A stretch of DNA of 64,000 nt from Streptomyces leeuwenhoekii (GTDB lineage: Bacteria > Actinomycetota > Actinomycetes > Streptomycetales > Streptomycetaceae): NCBI RefSeq assembly GCF_001013905.1, contig NZ_LN831790.1, positions 2,046,001 to 2,110,000 of the forward strand, in the 5' to 3' direction. The position numbers were made by a program, and so were the translations under genes. Below, one piece after another: positions 10,582 to 19,898 of this stretch; position 1 is the first letter of the stretch; every line of letters begins with the position of its first letter. The notes under the pieces are model-generated. The model was not told where the DNA came from, did no database searches, and saw only the letters and a list, made by a program, of their open reading frames with translations.

Positions 10582-12129
10582 TCACTCGTCGATGAGGCTG
10601 GTGCTGTCGGAGAACTGGGCCAGCCGGAACACCACGAACTCCGCGGGCTTGACGGGCGCGACGCCGATCTCGCAGACGACCCGGCCCTGGTCGATGGACT
10701 CCTGCGGGTTGTTGTCACGGTCGCACTTGACGTAGAACGCCTCCTCGGCCGTGCGGCCGAACAGCGCTCCCCGGCGCCACTCCTCGGTGAGGAACGCCGC
10801 GACATTGCGCCGGATGCTCGACCAGAGCCGGTCGTCGTTCGGCTCGAACACCACCCACTGGGTGCCCAGGAGGATCGACTCCTCCAGGTAGTTGAACAGG
10901 CGGCGCACGTTCAGGTAGCGCCAGGCCGGGTCGGAGGACAGGGTGCGGGCCCCCCACACGCGGACACCGCGGCCGGGGAAGGCCCGTACGCAGTTCACGC
11001 CGATGGGGTTGAGCAGGTCCTGCTCGCCCTTGCTGAGCCGGATCTCCAGGTCCACGGCGCCGCGGATCACCTCGTTGGCGGGCGCCTTGTGCACACCGCG
11101 CTCGGCGTCGCTGCGCGCCCACACGCCGGCGATGTGGCCGCTCGGCGGGACGGTGGTGTTGCGCCCGGCGGCCGGGTCGAAGACCCGCACCCAGGGGTAG
11201 TAGAGGGTGGCGTACCGGGAGTCGTAGCCCGCCTCGTCGTTGCGCCAGGTGCGCGCCTGCTGGGCGGTGAGGCCGGGCGGGGTGTCCAGGACGGCCACCC
11301 GGTCGCCCATCTGCTCGCAGTGCGAGATCACGGCGAGCTGTACGGTGCGCACGCCCTCGGCGTCGATGTCCCCGCGCTGGTAGGCGCTCATCAGGTCCGG
11401 CACCGCGACCATGGTGATCTCGTCGATGGTCTCCAGGCCCCCGAACCCGGTGCGGGCCGCGGCGTCGCCGACGTACTCCGACGGGTCCAGGCGGGCCACC
11501 GCACCGGGTGCGGCCGGGGCGTCGGGCAGCGCCACCGTCTGGGCGGCGGGCCTGGCCTGGGGGGCGTCGCGCCGCTCGGTGACCTCGACCAGCTTGGAAT
11601 TGCGGGCCTGGCTGACCAGATACCCCTTGACGCTCTTGCGGGTGGAGGCGTCGAAGGTCTCCACCACCTCGCCGCCCTGGCGCACCAGGAACCGGAACCG
11701 GTCCTCCGGCGGGTCCTCGCCGGGTACGTCGGCGATCTCCACCGACACCCCGACGGCACCGGGCCGGGCGGCGACCAGGAACCCGCCGAGCTCCACCGGC
11801 CGCGGCGCACCGGCCTGCTGTCCCCGGCCGGTCCCGTCGGCGGCCGGTGCCGAGGCGTCCTCGGCGGAGCCTCCGATCCGCACCACGTAGGCGGCGCCGC
11901 CGCCGTTGGCGAAGTACCCGTAGACCGCGTGGGCCAGGTAGGTGCCCTCGGTGAAGCCACCGAAGAGCTGGGTGTACTGGTCCCAGCTCGTGACCAGGGT
12001 CGGCGTGTGGAACGGGCCGGCCTCGGCGAACCCGACGAACGCGGCGACCGCGGTACCCACGCCTTCGATCGGCCGGGCACCGGACTGCACCTCCTCCACA
12101 TACACACCCGGGGTGAGGTACGTCGGCAT
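10582..12129 (-). CDS. cis2: Contractile sheath protein
   Basis: The 515-residue protein is the contractile sheath. The start MPTYLTPGVYVEEVQSGARP is the textbook sheath N-terminal arm that links neighbouring subunits. It is followed by TAVAAFVGFAEAGP, and the C-terminus has the conserved handshake region (FLTEEWRRGALFGRTAEEAF, then VCEIGVAPVKPAEFVVFRL). The middle (about residues 90-250) is the variable, surface-exposed domain. ATG at 12129 is preceded by AAGGAG. The 100-residue open stretch upstream is low-complexity and has no ribosome site. It is the first gene of the second half of the CIS operon, after a 381-bp gap. Confidence 0.96.
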   Translation of the reverse strand: MPTYLTPGVYVEEVQSGARPIEGVGTAVAAFVGFAEAGPFHTPTLVTSWDQYTQLFGGFTEGTYLAHAVYGYFANGGGAAYVVRIGGSAEDASAPAADGTGRGQQAGAPRPVELGGFLVAARPGAVGVSVEIADVPGEDPPEDRFRFLVRQGGEVVETFDASTRKSVKGYLVSQARNSKLVEVTERRDAPQARPAAQTVALPDAPAAPGAVARLDPSEYVGDAAARTGFGGLETIDEITMVAVPDLMSAYQRGDIDAEGVRTVQLAVISHCEQMGDRVAVLDTPPGLTAQQARTWRNDEAGYDSRYATLYYPWVRVFDPAAGRNTTVPPSGHIAGVWARSDAERGVHKAPANEVIRGAVDLEIRLSKGEQDLLNPIGVNCVRAFPGRGVRVWGARTLSSDPAWRYLNVRRLFNYLEESILLGTQWVVFEPNDDRLWSSIRRNVAAFLTEEWRRGALFGRTAEEAFYVKCDRDNNPQESIDQGRVVCEIGVAPVKPAEFVVFRLAQFSDSTSLIDE

Positions 12130-12510
12130 GCTCGCGCTCCTTAGCGTCCTTGCGGGGTCACCTGTGTCCGGGCCGAGTCTGCGCGGCGGGTCCCGGGGCG
12201 CGACAGGGACGTATGGACCTGGCCGGGGGCAAGACGGCTGCCTTTCCGGCCCCCTCGCACTGGCCGTCCGGACGCCGCCCCGCCCCCGCCGCGCCCCCGC
12301 TCCCGCCCTTCCGCCGTGCGTCCCCGGGTGGCCGGGACCGCCTCGAGCGCGAGCGGGGGCGGGCGCGCGGGGGCGTGAGGGCGGGCGGCGGCCCGGCCGG
12401 GTACGCCGCCCGCCCGGACGGCACCGCACCGGCGGACCCCGGCCGGGCCGGACAGGGCCGGGGCAGCCGACGGGGACGCCAAGGCCCGGACCCGGGCCCC
12501 GGCCGGCCCC
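12130..12510. other. 381-bp non-coding gap between ATPase and sheath genes
   Basis: No gene is visible. The segment is extremely GC-rich and contains an 8-bp hairpin (12437-12444 with 12456-12463) a short distance after the ATPase stop on the minus strand, which could be a weak terminator or attenuator. The most likely role is a leader with a separate promoter for the abundant sheath and tube proteins. I could not pick out a clear -35/-10 pair. Confidence 0.4.
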
Positions 12511-14730
12511 TCAGGCGTCGGCGACGTCCGCCAGGTACCGTCCGAACTCGCTGCCCAGGACGAGCCGTCCGAGCTTGCGGTACTCCTGTGCCACCGCCGT
12601 CACCAGTTGCCGCATGGTCAGCGGTCCGCCGGACTCGGCCGCGAGGTACGCCGCGGTCACCGCGCAGGCCCGGATCGAACCGCCCGCCAGTTCGAAGCGG
12701 TCGGCGCAGAAGCCCAGGTCCAGGTCGCCGGCCCGGGGCATCCGGTCGCCCAGGCAGCGCTCCCACAGGGCGAGGCGCTGCTCGCGGTCGGGGACCGGGA
12801 AGTCCGCGACCACGTCGAGGCGACGGGTGAACGCCTCGTCCAGGTTGGCCCGCAGGTTGGTGGTGAGCACCGCGATCCCGTCGAACGACTCCATGCGCTG
12901 CAGCAGGTAGGCCGACTCGACGTTGGCGTGCCGGTCGCGGGCGTCCCGCACCTCGGACCGCTTGCCGAAGATGGCGTCGGCCTCGTCGAAGAGCAGCACC
13001 GCGTTGACCGCGGACGCCTCGGTGAAGATCCGTTCCAGGTTCTTCTCGGTCTCCCCCACGTACTTGTCGACGACCGTGGACAGGTCCACCACGTACAGGT
13101 CCATGCCCAGGTCGGCCGCGACGACCTCGGCGGACATGGTCTTGCCGGTGCCCGACTCGCCCGCGAACAAGGCGATCACGCCCCGCCCCCGGCCGCCGCC
13201 GGGCCGCATCCCCCACCGGCCGAGCACCTGCTCGCGGTGGCGGGCGCGCAGCGCGAGTTCACGCAGCCGCCGGTGCGTGGCGGGCGGGAGCACCAGGTCG
13301 TCCCAGCCCACCGCGGGCTCCACCCGGCGGGCGAGCCGGTCGAGCCCGGCGCCGTTCTGGGCGCGCACGGCGGCCCGCACGTCGTCGGGGCCCACCGGGC
13401 GTCCCGCGACGGCGGCCGTGCGGACGGCCGCGTCGGCGGCGCGGCGCAGCTGCCGCGCGTCCAGCCGGTGCGCGGCGACCGCCCGGGCGAGTTCCGCGGC
13501 GTCCCCGGCCGGGAGATCCGTACCGGCCGGCGAGCCGTCACCGGCCGGGCGGCCGGCGCCGCGGGCCGCGCCCAGGGCGTGCCGCCAGCGCTCGGCCTGC
13601 CGCTCCAGGGAGGGCGCGGCCACCGTCAGGACGACGGGCGCGTCGTCCGACCACGCCGGGTCCCAGCCCACGCCGCCGTGGGTCAGCAGCGGGATTCCGC
13701 GCAGTGCCGCGCACAGGGTGCTCAGCGCGCGGGCCCGTTCGGCGGGCTCCGCGGGCAGCGCCTCCACCGGGCCGAGCACGACCCCGGCGCCGGACAGGCG
13801 TGCTTCGAGCGCGGTCACCCGGGCCAGTTCCGGCAGGTCGCCGAAGCGGCGGGCGAGCGCGAGGGCGTCCAGGGCCAGCGGACGCAGCCCGGCCGCGCGC
13901 AGGGCCGCGGTGGCCAGACCCGCGGCGTCGCCGCCCCGGCCGCGCAGGTGGACGAGGCCGGAGCCGGTGCCGAGCGCGGTCGCGGCCCGGGCCACTTCGG
14001 CCGGCGCGGCCGTCGGGTCCTCGTGGGCCTCGCCGAGCACCCCGTGGAGCCGGGCGTCGGGCAGGTCACTTCCCAGGAGGTGACCGACGACCCGGTCGGG
14101 GACCGCCAGGACCCGCGACAGCGGCGGCCGTTCCGGCTCGGTGACCTCCAGCAGGCCGCCGGCGACCAGGGGCGCTCGGGGGGCGAGCCGGAAGCGGGCG
14201 GGTGACGCCCCGGCCAGTCCGCACAGTTCCAGGGCGAGCCCGACCGTGGGCCGGCGGCGGGTGAGATCGTCGTTGAGGTAGCCGTACAGCCGCTCGAAGC
14301 GGGCGTCCAGGTCGGGCGCCACCGCGACCAGGAGCAGGTCCAGGTCGAGCGGGGAGAGTCCGAACCGCAGGGCGAGCCCGCCGAGGACGGAGTCGTCCGG
14401 CGGGGGCCACGGCTGGGGCTCCGGTCCGTCACGTCCGTCGCGTACGTCGTCGTCGCGTACGTCGCGTACGTCGAGGCCGCCCGGTTCGGCCAGGATGCGG
14501 GCCACCGCCTCGGGGGTGAGGTACTGGCCGCGGTAGGGGTCGTCGGGATCGGGGTCGGCGGCACGCCGGGCCGCCACCGCCCGCCGCACCCGCTCCTCGA
14601 CGGCGCGCAGCCGCGTCCACAGGTGGTCCGCTTGCGGGGCGGGGACGCCGGCGCGGGAGCTGCCGGGGGGCCGGGGGGACGTGGCGGGTCCGGCGGTCCG
14701 GGTCGCGGCGGGTCCGGCGGTCCGGGTCAC
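12511..14730 (-). CDS. cis15: AAA+ ATPase of contractile injection system
   Basis: The 739-residue protein is the Afp15/Cis15-type AAA+ ATPase conserved in eCIS loci, thought to act in assembly or cargo loading. The C-terminal AAA+ module has Walker A GESGTGKT near residue 523, Walker B LLFDEADAIFG near 580, sensor-1 VLTTN and an arginine-finger region AFTRRLD. The N-terminal two thirds contain the winged-helix/degenerate region typical of the family (LSPLDLDLLLVAVAPDLDAR). The first 30 residues are two RTAGPA repeats, and residues 87-100 are a DVRD repeat, so the extreme N-terminus is low-complexity. ATG at 14730 overlaps the stop of the DUF4255 gene. Confidence 0.93.
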   Translation of the reverse strand: MTRTAGPAATRTAGPATSPRPPGSSRAGVPAPQADHLWTRLRAVEERVRRAVAARRAADPDPDDPYRGQYLTPEAVARILAEPGGLDVRDVRDDDVRDGRDGPEPQPWPPPDDSVLGGLALRFGLSPLDLDLLLVAVAPDLDARFERLYGYLNDDLTRRRPTVGLALELCGLAGASPARFRLAPRAPLVAGGLLEVTEPERPPLSRVLAVPDRVVGHLLGSDLPDARLHGVLGEAHEDPTAAPAEVARAATALGTGSGLVHLRGRGGDAAGLATAALRAAGLRPLALDALALARRFGDLPELARVTALEARLSGAGVVLGPVEALPAEPAERARALSTLCAALRGIPLLTHGGVGWDPAWSDDAPVVLTVAAPSLERQAERWRHALGAARGAGRPAGDGSPAGTDLPAGDAAELARAVAAHRLDARQLRRAADAAVRTAAVAGRPVGPDDVRAAVRAQNGAGLDRLARRVEPAVGWDDLVLPPATHRRLRELALRARHREQVLGRWGMRPGGGRGRGVIALFAGESGTGKTMSAEVVAADLGMDLYVVDLSTVVDKYVGETEKNLERIFTEASAVNAVLLFDEADAIFGKRSEVRDARDRHANVESAYLLQRMESFDGIAVLTTNLRANLDEAFTRRLDVVADFPVPDREQRLALWERCLGDRMPRAGDLDLGFCADRFELAGGSIRACAVTAAYLAAESGGPLTMRQLVTAVAQEYRKLGRLVLGSEFGRYLADVADA

Positions 14731-15461
14731 GGCTGGCGGTCTCCTCTGCGGCGGCGCCGGGCGGGCGCGGACGGCCGGTCACGCGGGCCCGCGAAACCCT
14801 CCGCACCCGCCTCGCGGCTCTCCCGGTAGCGCAGCCGGCGCCCCGTCGGGGGTTCCGCGTCCTCATCGGCGACGGCGGTGCGCCTTTCGTCCGCGCCGGC
14901 GGCGGACCGTACGAGCAGCCCCTCGGTGACCGGCGGCCCGACGGGGACGGTCGCCCCGGCGAGCGGCGCCCGTACCCGGACGCCCAGCGACGCCTTCAGC
15001 TCGCCGCCGAGTGCCGACCACACGTCGGCGGCGGCGGGGCCGTCGGCTCCGGCCTGGGCGGTGTCCAGCGCCACCGTCAGGCCGAGGTCGGCGAGCGAGC
15101 CCGTGAGCATCCGCGGGGGCAGCCGGTCGGTGGCCGCGAGGCAGGCGAGCACCTGGGAGAGCAGCCGGTGTTCGTCCTGCGGGCGCCCGGCCCAGGCCGT
15201 GACCAGATAGGTCAGCTCGTACCAGCGCGGCGGGGTGCGCCGCGCCACCACGAAGCCGTCCGCGTCGTGGACCTCCTCGTGGCCGCTGCCGCGCCGCGCG
15301 GTGTCCTCCCGGATGTCGTAGAGGAAGGCGCAGACCGTGGGGGCGTTGCGGCGCGCCGACCAGTCCCGGGTGGGGGCGTCGAAGACCACCTCGACGCCGG
15401 ACGCCTCCAGACCGGACTCGGCGAGCAGGCGCCGCAGCCCTTCGTCGACCTCGTGGATCAC
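14727..15461 (-). CDS. cis16: DUF4255 (Pvc16-type) tube-terminating cap protein
   Basis: The 244-residue protein carries the DUF4255/Pvc16 N-terminal domain: VIHEVDEGLRRLLAESGL, VVFDAPTRDWSARRNAPTVC, FLYDIRED and RWYELTYLVTAWAGRPQDEH. In other CIS this protein caps the end of the tube-sheath after assembly. The C-terminal 60 residues are Arg/Pro/Ala-rich and probably disordered. GTG at 15461 overlaps the stop of the TolB-like gene (GTGA), and the TGA overlaps the ATPase ATG. Upstream in-frame sequence belongs to the TolB gene read in another frame. Confidence 0.9.
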   Translation of the reverse strand: MIHEVDEGLRRLLAESGLEASGVEVVFDAPTRDWSARRNAPTVCAFLYDIREDTARRGSGHEEVHDADGFVVARRTPPRWYELTYLVTAWAGRPQDEHRLLSQVLACLAATDRLPPRMLTGSLADLGLTVALDTAQAGADGPAAADVWSALGGELKASLGVRVRAPLAGATVPVGPPVTEGLLVRSAAGADERRTAVADEDAEPPTGRRLRYRESREAGAEGFAGPRDRPSAPARRRRRGDRQP

Positions 15462-18400
15462 CGGCGGGTCACCTCGTCGGGCGGCTGCACGGTGCCGCTG
15501 ACCACCAGGAAGTCGGTCTTCACCGGCGAGAACCCGGGGCCGCGCGCGGTGATGGTGCGTGGTCCGGTCTGGTCCTTGGCGAGGATGAGCAACTGGCCGA
15601 TGAAGGTGCCGTCCGCCTTGGGCCGGGTGGGCGCCGCCGCCGCGGTGATCCCCGGCTTCCAGGCGAACCGCACCGGCACCCCGGGCGGGAAGTCCTCGCC
15701 GCGCACGGAGGTGACGAAGCCGGGCTTGCCGATGTCCGGGACCGCGACGATGCGCGGCTGGAGGATGCGCAGCCGCTGCCGGGCGGTGTTGTCGCGGCGG
15801 TCGGCGTCGGTGCCGCTGGTGGTGAGGTCGGCGGTGGCCTGACCGGTCATCGCCTTGCGGGGGCGCAGGACGACCGGGACGACGATGCTCTGACCGGGCT
15901 CCAGGTCCGGCAGCGCGCACACCCGGGAGCTGTCGCAGCCCGGCGGCAGCGTGTCGGCCGGGATGCCCGCGGGCAGGCCGACGCGCAGCCGCAGCCCGGT
16001 CGCCAGCGCGTTGCGGCCGTTGCTGACGGTGTAGGTCACCACGACGCGTCCGCCGACGTAGCCGGGGTTGGGCCGGGCGGTGATCCGCACGCCGGGGCCC
16101 GCCTCGGGCTGGTCCGGCTCCGCGGGGGGCGGTGCGGAAGACGGTGGCGCGGGGGCCGGGGGCGCCGGTGTCGGGGGCCTGGTGACCGGGGGCGCGGACG
16201 TCGGTGTCGGTGGTGCGGGGGTCGGAGGTGCGGAGGTCGGGGGCGGCGTGACCTCGCGCACCGGGACCACGGTCCGGCCGGCGTTGTCACCCGGTCGCGG
16301 GTCCAGGACGGTGCCGGTGACCGTCCAGTCGAGCGGGGCGTCACCGGCGGTGAGTCCGGTCACGGCGACGTCCACGGGCACGGTGTCGCCGGGCCGCACC
16401 ACCCCGACATCGCACTGGAGGGGAGTGGTGCCGCAGGTGCCGCCGGGCCGGGTCATGCCCGAGACCTGAACGCCCGACGGTGGAGTGACGGTGAGCCGGG
16501 TGCCGGGTGAGGCGGCGGGGCCGTTGTTCACCACGTCGACGCGGACGGTGGCCGAGGAGCCGACGGTGACGGGGGGCACGGTGGCGGGCGCGCCGACCGC
16601 GAGGTCCACGGACTGCTGGACGGCGGGTTCCTTCTGCCGCCCCGGCAGGTCCAGGGTGAGCGGGGTGAGGTCGCCGGACGCGACGTCCAGCAGGTGCAGC
16701 TTCTCGGGGTTGTTGACGGCGCGGCCGGTACGGAAGCTGAGGACCATGCCGTTGCCGTCGGCGGTCCAGGCGGCGTCGCGGGGCTGGTGCGGGCCGGTGG
16801 CCGAGACGTCCGGCAGGTCCTGGCGGCAGGCGTCGGCCCGGCCGCGGGCGGCGGTGGGCAGGAGGACCCGGCAGTCTTCGCCCTCGGGGGTCGTCACGAG
16901 GAGGCCGTTGCGTTCGTCGATCAGGCCGCCGCCGCTCTTGCGGTTGAAGGCGATGGTGCGCCCGTCCGGGGAGAAGGCCGGGCTGTCGTCGATGACCTCG
17001 CAGGCGCCCGGACAGACGTCGGCGCTCAGGTCGTGCTGGGCTCTCAGGCCGAGCCGCGCGCCCAGGTCGTCCACGCGCACGGTCCAGATGTGCTTGTTGC
17101 CACCCTTTCCGTTGATCACATGGTTGCGGGTGAAGGCCAGGGTGGTGCCGTCGGAGGACCAGGTGGGCTGGGCGTCGCCGCCGTCGGGCTGCCCGTCCGG
17201 CGGGGTGATCTTGCCGCGGATCTCGCCGCTCGCCACGTCCGCGATGAAGATGCGGCTGGGCCCGGCGACGCCGCCCGGCGACGTCCGGGTGAAGGCCAGG
17301 TACCTGCCGTCCGGGGAGAACGTCGGGTCGGTGTCCCAGTCCTTCGGCCCGCGTCCCGCCAGCCGCAGCGCCGCGCCGTGGGAGCCGTCGGCGTCCACGG
17401 TCCAGATCCGCTGGATCCGCCCGTCGGGCGTGTCCTCGAAGCGGGTCACCACGATCCGGCGTCCGTCGGGGGTGTAGTTCTGCCGCTCGGTCCACGGGTC
17501 GTAACCGTCGGCGGGCTGGAACAGCGGGTCCTTGGTGGCGTCGGTGTTGGTGTCGGCCGCCGGGTCCTCCTTGAGGATCGTCTTCCCCAGGTCCCGGGGA
17601 TCGGCCCCGTCACTGCGGATGTCCTGGAGGGTCACCACGTGCGGCCCCGGCGCCGAGGTGCGCTCCACCACCGCGCCGCCGCCGTCGAGCGGGCCGAGCC
17701 AGGTGGGCGAGAGGACCTCCCGGTCCTCGCTGAGCACCAGCGAGGGTGTCTGTTCCGAGTGCGCCGGCACCCGGAAGACATGGTCCCAGTCGCCCTCGCA
17801 CTCACAGGTGCGGTTGGGGCTCAGGAAGAGCACCTGGTTCCCGTCGGGCAGCCAGGCTGCCCCGTGGGTGTCCCACTGCGCCTGCTCGCCCGCGAGCAGC
17901 GGCCGGTCGGTGCTCCCGTCCGTCACCCGCAGCCGCGGTCCGTCCGCCTCGGTGGTGGCGGTGTACGCGATGAGGTTCGCGTGCTCGGAGTCGCCGACCG
18001 GGTTCCACACGGGCTGGGTGGCCGTGCCGCCCGCGGGACGGGTGATGCGGGTGGCGGTGGGGGCGGTGCCGCCGTCCAGCTGCCGCGTGTAGATCTGCGC
18101 CCCGGCCAGCGGGTCGGCGTCGCCGGAGTAGGCCAGCCGCTTCCCGTCGGGCGAGACCGTCGGGCTCTCCTCGTTCGCGGGGCTTTTGGTGAGCCGGGTC
18201 AGGCCGGTGCCGACTGGGCCGGCGGTGCCCACCATCCACAGGTCGCGCTGGGTGCCGCCGTCGGCGCCGCCCGGCTCGGCCGAGTCGAACACCACCGCCT
18301 TGCCGTCCGGTGTCAGCCGGGGGTGCGCCGCGTCCCGGCCCTCGGTGAGCCGGCGGACCGACCCGTCGGCGGCCCGCAGGTAGACCTGCGGCTTTCTCTC

Positions 18401-18694
18401 GTCGCGGCGGCTGGTGAAGACCAGCGTGTCGCCGAGGGCGGACGGCTGGAGGTCGTAGTGGGCCGGGCCCTTGAACAGCGGCTTGCTGGAGGTGCTCGTG
18501 TCCACCCGCCCGAGGCTGCGGTGCCGGGTTCCCGCGTAGGCGATACGGGTCTGCGCGACATCGGTGGCCGACGGCCCGGGCCCGGCATCGCTGCGGCCGG
18601 AGGCCGCCGTCACCCCGAGCAGCGGGACCAGCAGCAGCAGCGACGTGCCCAGTCTTCCCAGGCGGTGCCGCCCGCCGGGGGCAGCGGTTCCCAT
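15458..18694 (-). CDS. Secreted TolB-like beta-propeller protein with Ig-like repeats, coupled to CIS genes
   Basis: The roughly 1078-residue protein begins with a signal peptide (GRHRLGRLGTSLLLLVPLLG then VTAASG). Residues 45-680 carry repeated TolB/PD40 blades (PTVSPDGKRLAYSGD, PTFSPDGRYLAFTR, PAFSPDGRTIAFNRK), which form a beta-propeller. Two DUF11/CARDB-like domains follow (VDLAVGAPATVPPV and VRITARPNPGYVGGRVVVTY), separated by a Pro/Thr-rich hinge near 830-860, and a C-terminal IPT-like domain. No C-terminal anchor is visible, so it should be released or retained by binding. GTG at 18697 and ATG at 18694 are both possible starts. Its stop overlaps the DUF4255 start, so an exported protein is translationally tied to a cytoplasmic machine. 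The function in CIS biology is not established. Confidence 0.85.
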   Translation of the reverse strand: MGTAAPGGRHRLGRLGTSLLLLVPLLGVTAASGRSDAGPGPSATDVAQTRIAYAGTRHRSLGRVDTSTSSKPLFKGPAHYDLQPSALGDTLVFTSRRDERKPQVYLRAADGSVRRLTEGRDAAHPRLTPDGKAVVFDSAEPGGADGGTQRDLWMVGTAGPVGTGLTRLTKSPANEESPTVSPDGKRLAYSGDADPLAGAQIYTRQLDGGTAPTATRITRPAGGTATQPVWNPVGDSEHANLIAYTATTEADGPRLRVTDGSTDRPLLAGEQAQWDTHGAAWLPDGNQVLFLSPNRTCECEGDWDHVFRVPAHSEQTPSLVLSEDREVLSPTWLGPLDGGGAVVERTSAPGPHVVTLQDIRSDGADPRDLGKTILKEDPAADTNTDATKDPLFQPADGYDPWTERQNYTPDGRRIVVTRFEDTPDGRIQRIWTVDADGSHGAALRLAGRGPKDWDTDPTFSPDGRYLAFTRTSPGGVAGPSRIFIADVASGEIRGKITPPDGQPDGGDAQPTWSSDGTTLAFTRNHVINGKGGNKHIWTVRVDDLGARLGLRAQHDLSADVCPGACEVIDDSPAFSPDGRTIAFNRKSGGGLIDERNGLLVTTPEGEDCRVLLPTAARGRADACRQDLPDVSATGPHQPRDAAWTADGNGMVLSFRTGRAVNNPEKLHLLDVASGDLTPLTLDLPGRQKEPAVQQSVDLAVGAPATVPPVTVGSSATVRVDVVNNGPAASPGTRLTVTPPSGVQVSGMTRPGGTCGTTPLQCDVGVVRPGDTVPVDVAVTGLTAGDAPLDWTVTGTVLDPRPGDNAGRTVVPVREVTPPPTSAPPTPAPPTPTSAPPVTRPPTPAPPAPAPPSSAPPPAEPDQPEAGPGVRITARPNPGYVGGRVVVTYTVSNGRNALATGLRLRVGLPAGIPADTLPPGCDSSRVCALPDLEPGQSIVVPVVLRPRKAMTGQATADLTTSGTDADRRDNTARQRLRILQPRIVAVPDIGKPGFVTSVRGEDFPPGVPVRFAWKPGITAAAAPTRPKADGTFIGQLLILAKDQTGPRTITARGPGFSPVKTDFLVVSGTVQPPDEVTRR

Positions 18695-18864
18695 CACGGT
18701 TTCCCTCGCAGTGTGTTACGGCGTCAGAGACCTGCCCCCGCCACCCTGCACCCGCCGCGCGCGGGGCGGGAGGGCCGCGGGGCCGCACCTGGGGGAAGCG
18801 TGGGGTGCGCGTTCGGGCAGCACCGGGTCCCCGGCCGACCCGCGCGGCCCCGCACCGGGCGCGA

Positions 18865-18901
18865 ACGGCCGGCCGCCGGGGGGTGCCCGGCGGCCGGCCG
18901 T
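18865..18901 (-). terminator. Hairpin terminator between LuxR regulator and the CIS operon
   Basis: A perfect 16-bp inverted repeat (18865-18880 and 18886-18901) with a 5-base loop lies downstream of the LuxR-type gene on the minus strand and about 170 bp before the TolB-like gene. There is no U-tract, as is common in Streptomyces. It should separate the regulator transcript from the CIS operon. Confidence 0.75.
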
Positions 18902-18973
18902 CCCGCCCTTACGGCGTGCACGGCCGCCCTTCACGGCGCACGCGGTCGCCCGGACCGGTGGATCGCGCCGCCG

Positions 18974-19696
18974 TCAGATCAGGTCGTTGCGCAGCGCGTA
19001 GCCGACGGCGTGGGCCCGGTTGCGCAGCTGCAGCCGCGTGATGATCTCGTGCAGCACGTTCTTGACGGTCCGTTCGGAGTACGCGGTCTTGCGGGCGATC
19101 TCCGCGGTGTCCAGGCCCTCCGACACCAGACGCAGCATCTCCGCCTCGCGGGTGGTCAGCGTGGACAGCGACAGCCCCCGGGTGTCGGGCGTGGAGCGCT
19201 GCAGGCTGCCCACGTGGGTGAGCAGCTTGCCGAGCAGGTCGCCGGGCAGCACCCCCTCGCCGTTGGCCATCGCCAGGACCAGGTGCAGCAGCCGGTCCTG
19301 GTCGGCCTCGCCGCGCCGCAGCACCGCCGCCACGCCGCACTCGAGGACGCGTTGCAGCGAGCCGGACCCGAGGGAGCCCACCACGAGCCCCGTGCGGGTG
19401 GCGGGGTTGCGCCGCAGCCGGTGCAGCAGGGCCGCCACGTCGTCGTCGACGCTGTCGACCACCACCAGCGTCGCCTGGGCCCGCTCCGCGTCGGCGCCGT
19501 CGAGCAGTTCCACCTCCGGACACGGACGCAGCTGCTGGACCACGCCCACGCGCAGTATCTCGTCGGCGGCGTGGACGGCCACGGTCACCCGGTCCGGACG
19601 GCCGTTGCGGGGCGTCCAGCGCGTGGTGCGGGCCTGGGTGGGCATCGGAGAGGGGTCGGCGGACACGACCCGGTTCGGTTCTTCTGGAGCGGTCAT
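18974..19696 (-). CDS. LuxR-type transcriptional regulator with degenerate receiver
   Basis: The 240-residue protein has a receiver-like N-terminal part (about 37-165) and a C-terminal LuxR/NarL helix-turn-helix (LSTLTTREAEMLRLVSEG, DTAEIARKTAYSERTVKNVL, LQLRNRAHAVGYALRNDLI). The receiver keeps a central Asp (VVVDSVDDD) but lacks the conserved lysine, having LRRGEA instead, and has a weak acidic pocket. Phosphorylation control is therefore doubtful. No histidine kinase is adjacent. It lies directly upstream of the CIS operon on the same strand and divergent from the membrane protein gene at 19899, so it is a good candidate regulator of both. ATG at 19696 is used. Confidence 0.85.
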   Translation of the reverse strand: MTAPEEPNRVVSADPSPMPTQARTTRWTPRNGRPDRVTVAVHAADEILRVGVVQQLRPCPEVELLDGADAERAQATLVVVDSVDDDVAALLHRLRRNPATRTGLVVGSLGSGSLQRVLECGVAAVLRRGEADQDRLLHLVLAMANGEGVLPGDLLGKLLTHVGSLQRSTPDTRGLSLSTLTTREAEMLRLVSEGLDTAEIARKTAYSERTVKNVLHEIITRLQLRNRAHAVGYALRNDLI

Positions 19697-19805
19697 GGGG
19701 AGTTACCTGTCTCGTGATCTCCAGGGCCGGTGACGGTGACGGCACGCCCGCCCGCGCGCGGCACGCGCGCGGCGGTGTGCGCCGTCACCCGCTCCGGCCC
19801 GCCAT

Positions 19806-19844
19806 GAAGTCGGACATGACTTCCCGGGCATCTCGACTGCCCGG
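19806..19844. promoter_or_regulatory. Inverted repeats in the LuxR / membrane-protein divergent region
   Basis: Two adjacent inverted repeats lie between the divergent genes: GAAGTC-6-GACTTC (19806-19823) and CCGGGCA-7-TGCCCGG (19824-19844). They are placed where an operator would control both directions. Binding by the neighbouring LuxR protein is inference. Confidence 0.45.
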
Positions 19845-19898
19845 ATGTTGCCCTCGCGCTCCTCGTTGAGCCCCGAGGTACGGCCCTACCGTGACGGT

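Noticed and set aside
15458..19745. Long plus-strand frames opposite the TolB-like and LuxR genes
   Set aside because: They lack domain signatures and start sites. The minus strand carries the recognisable proteins.
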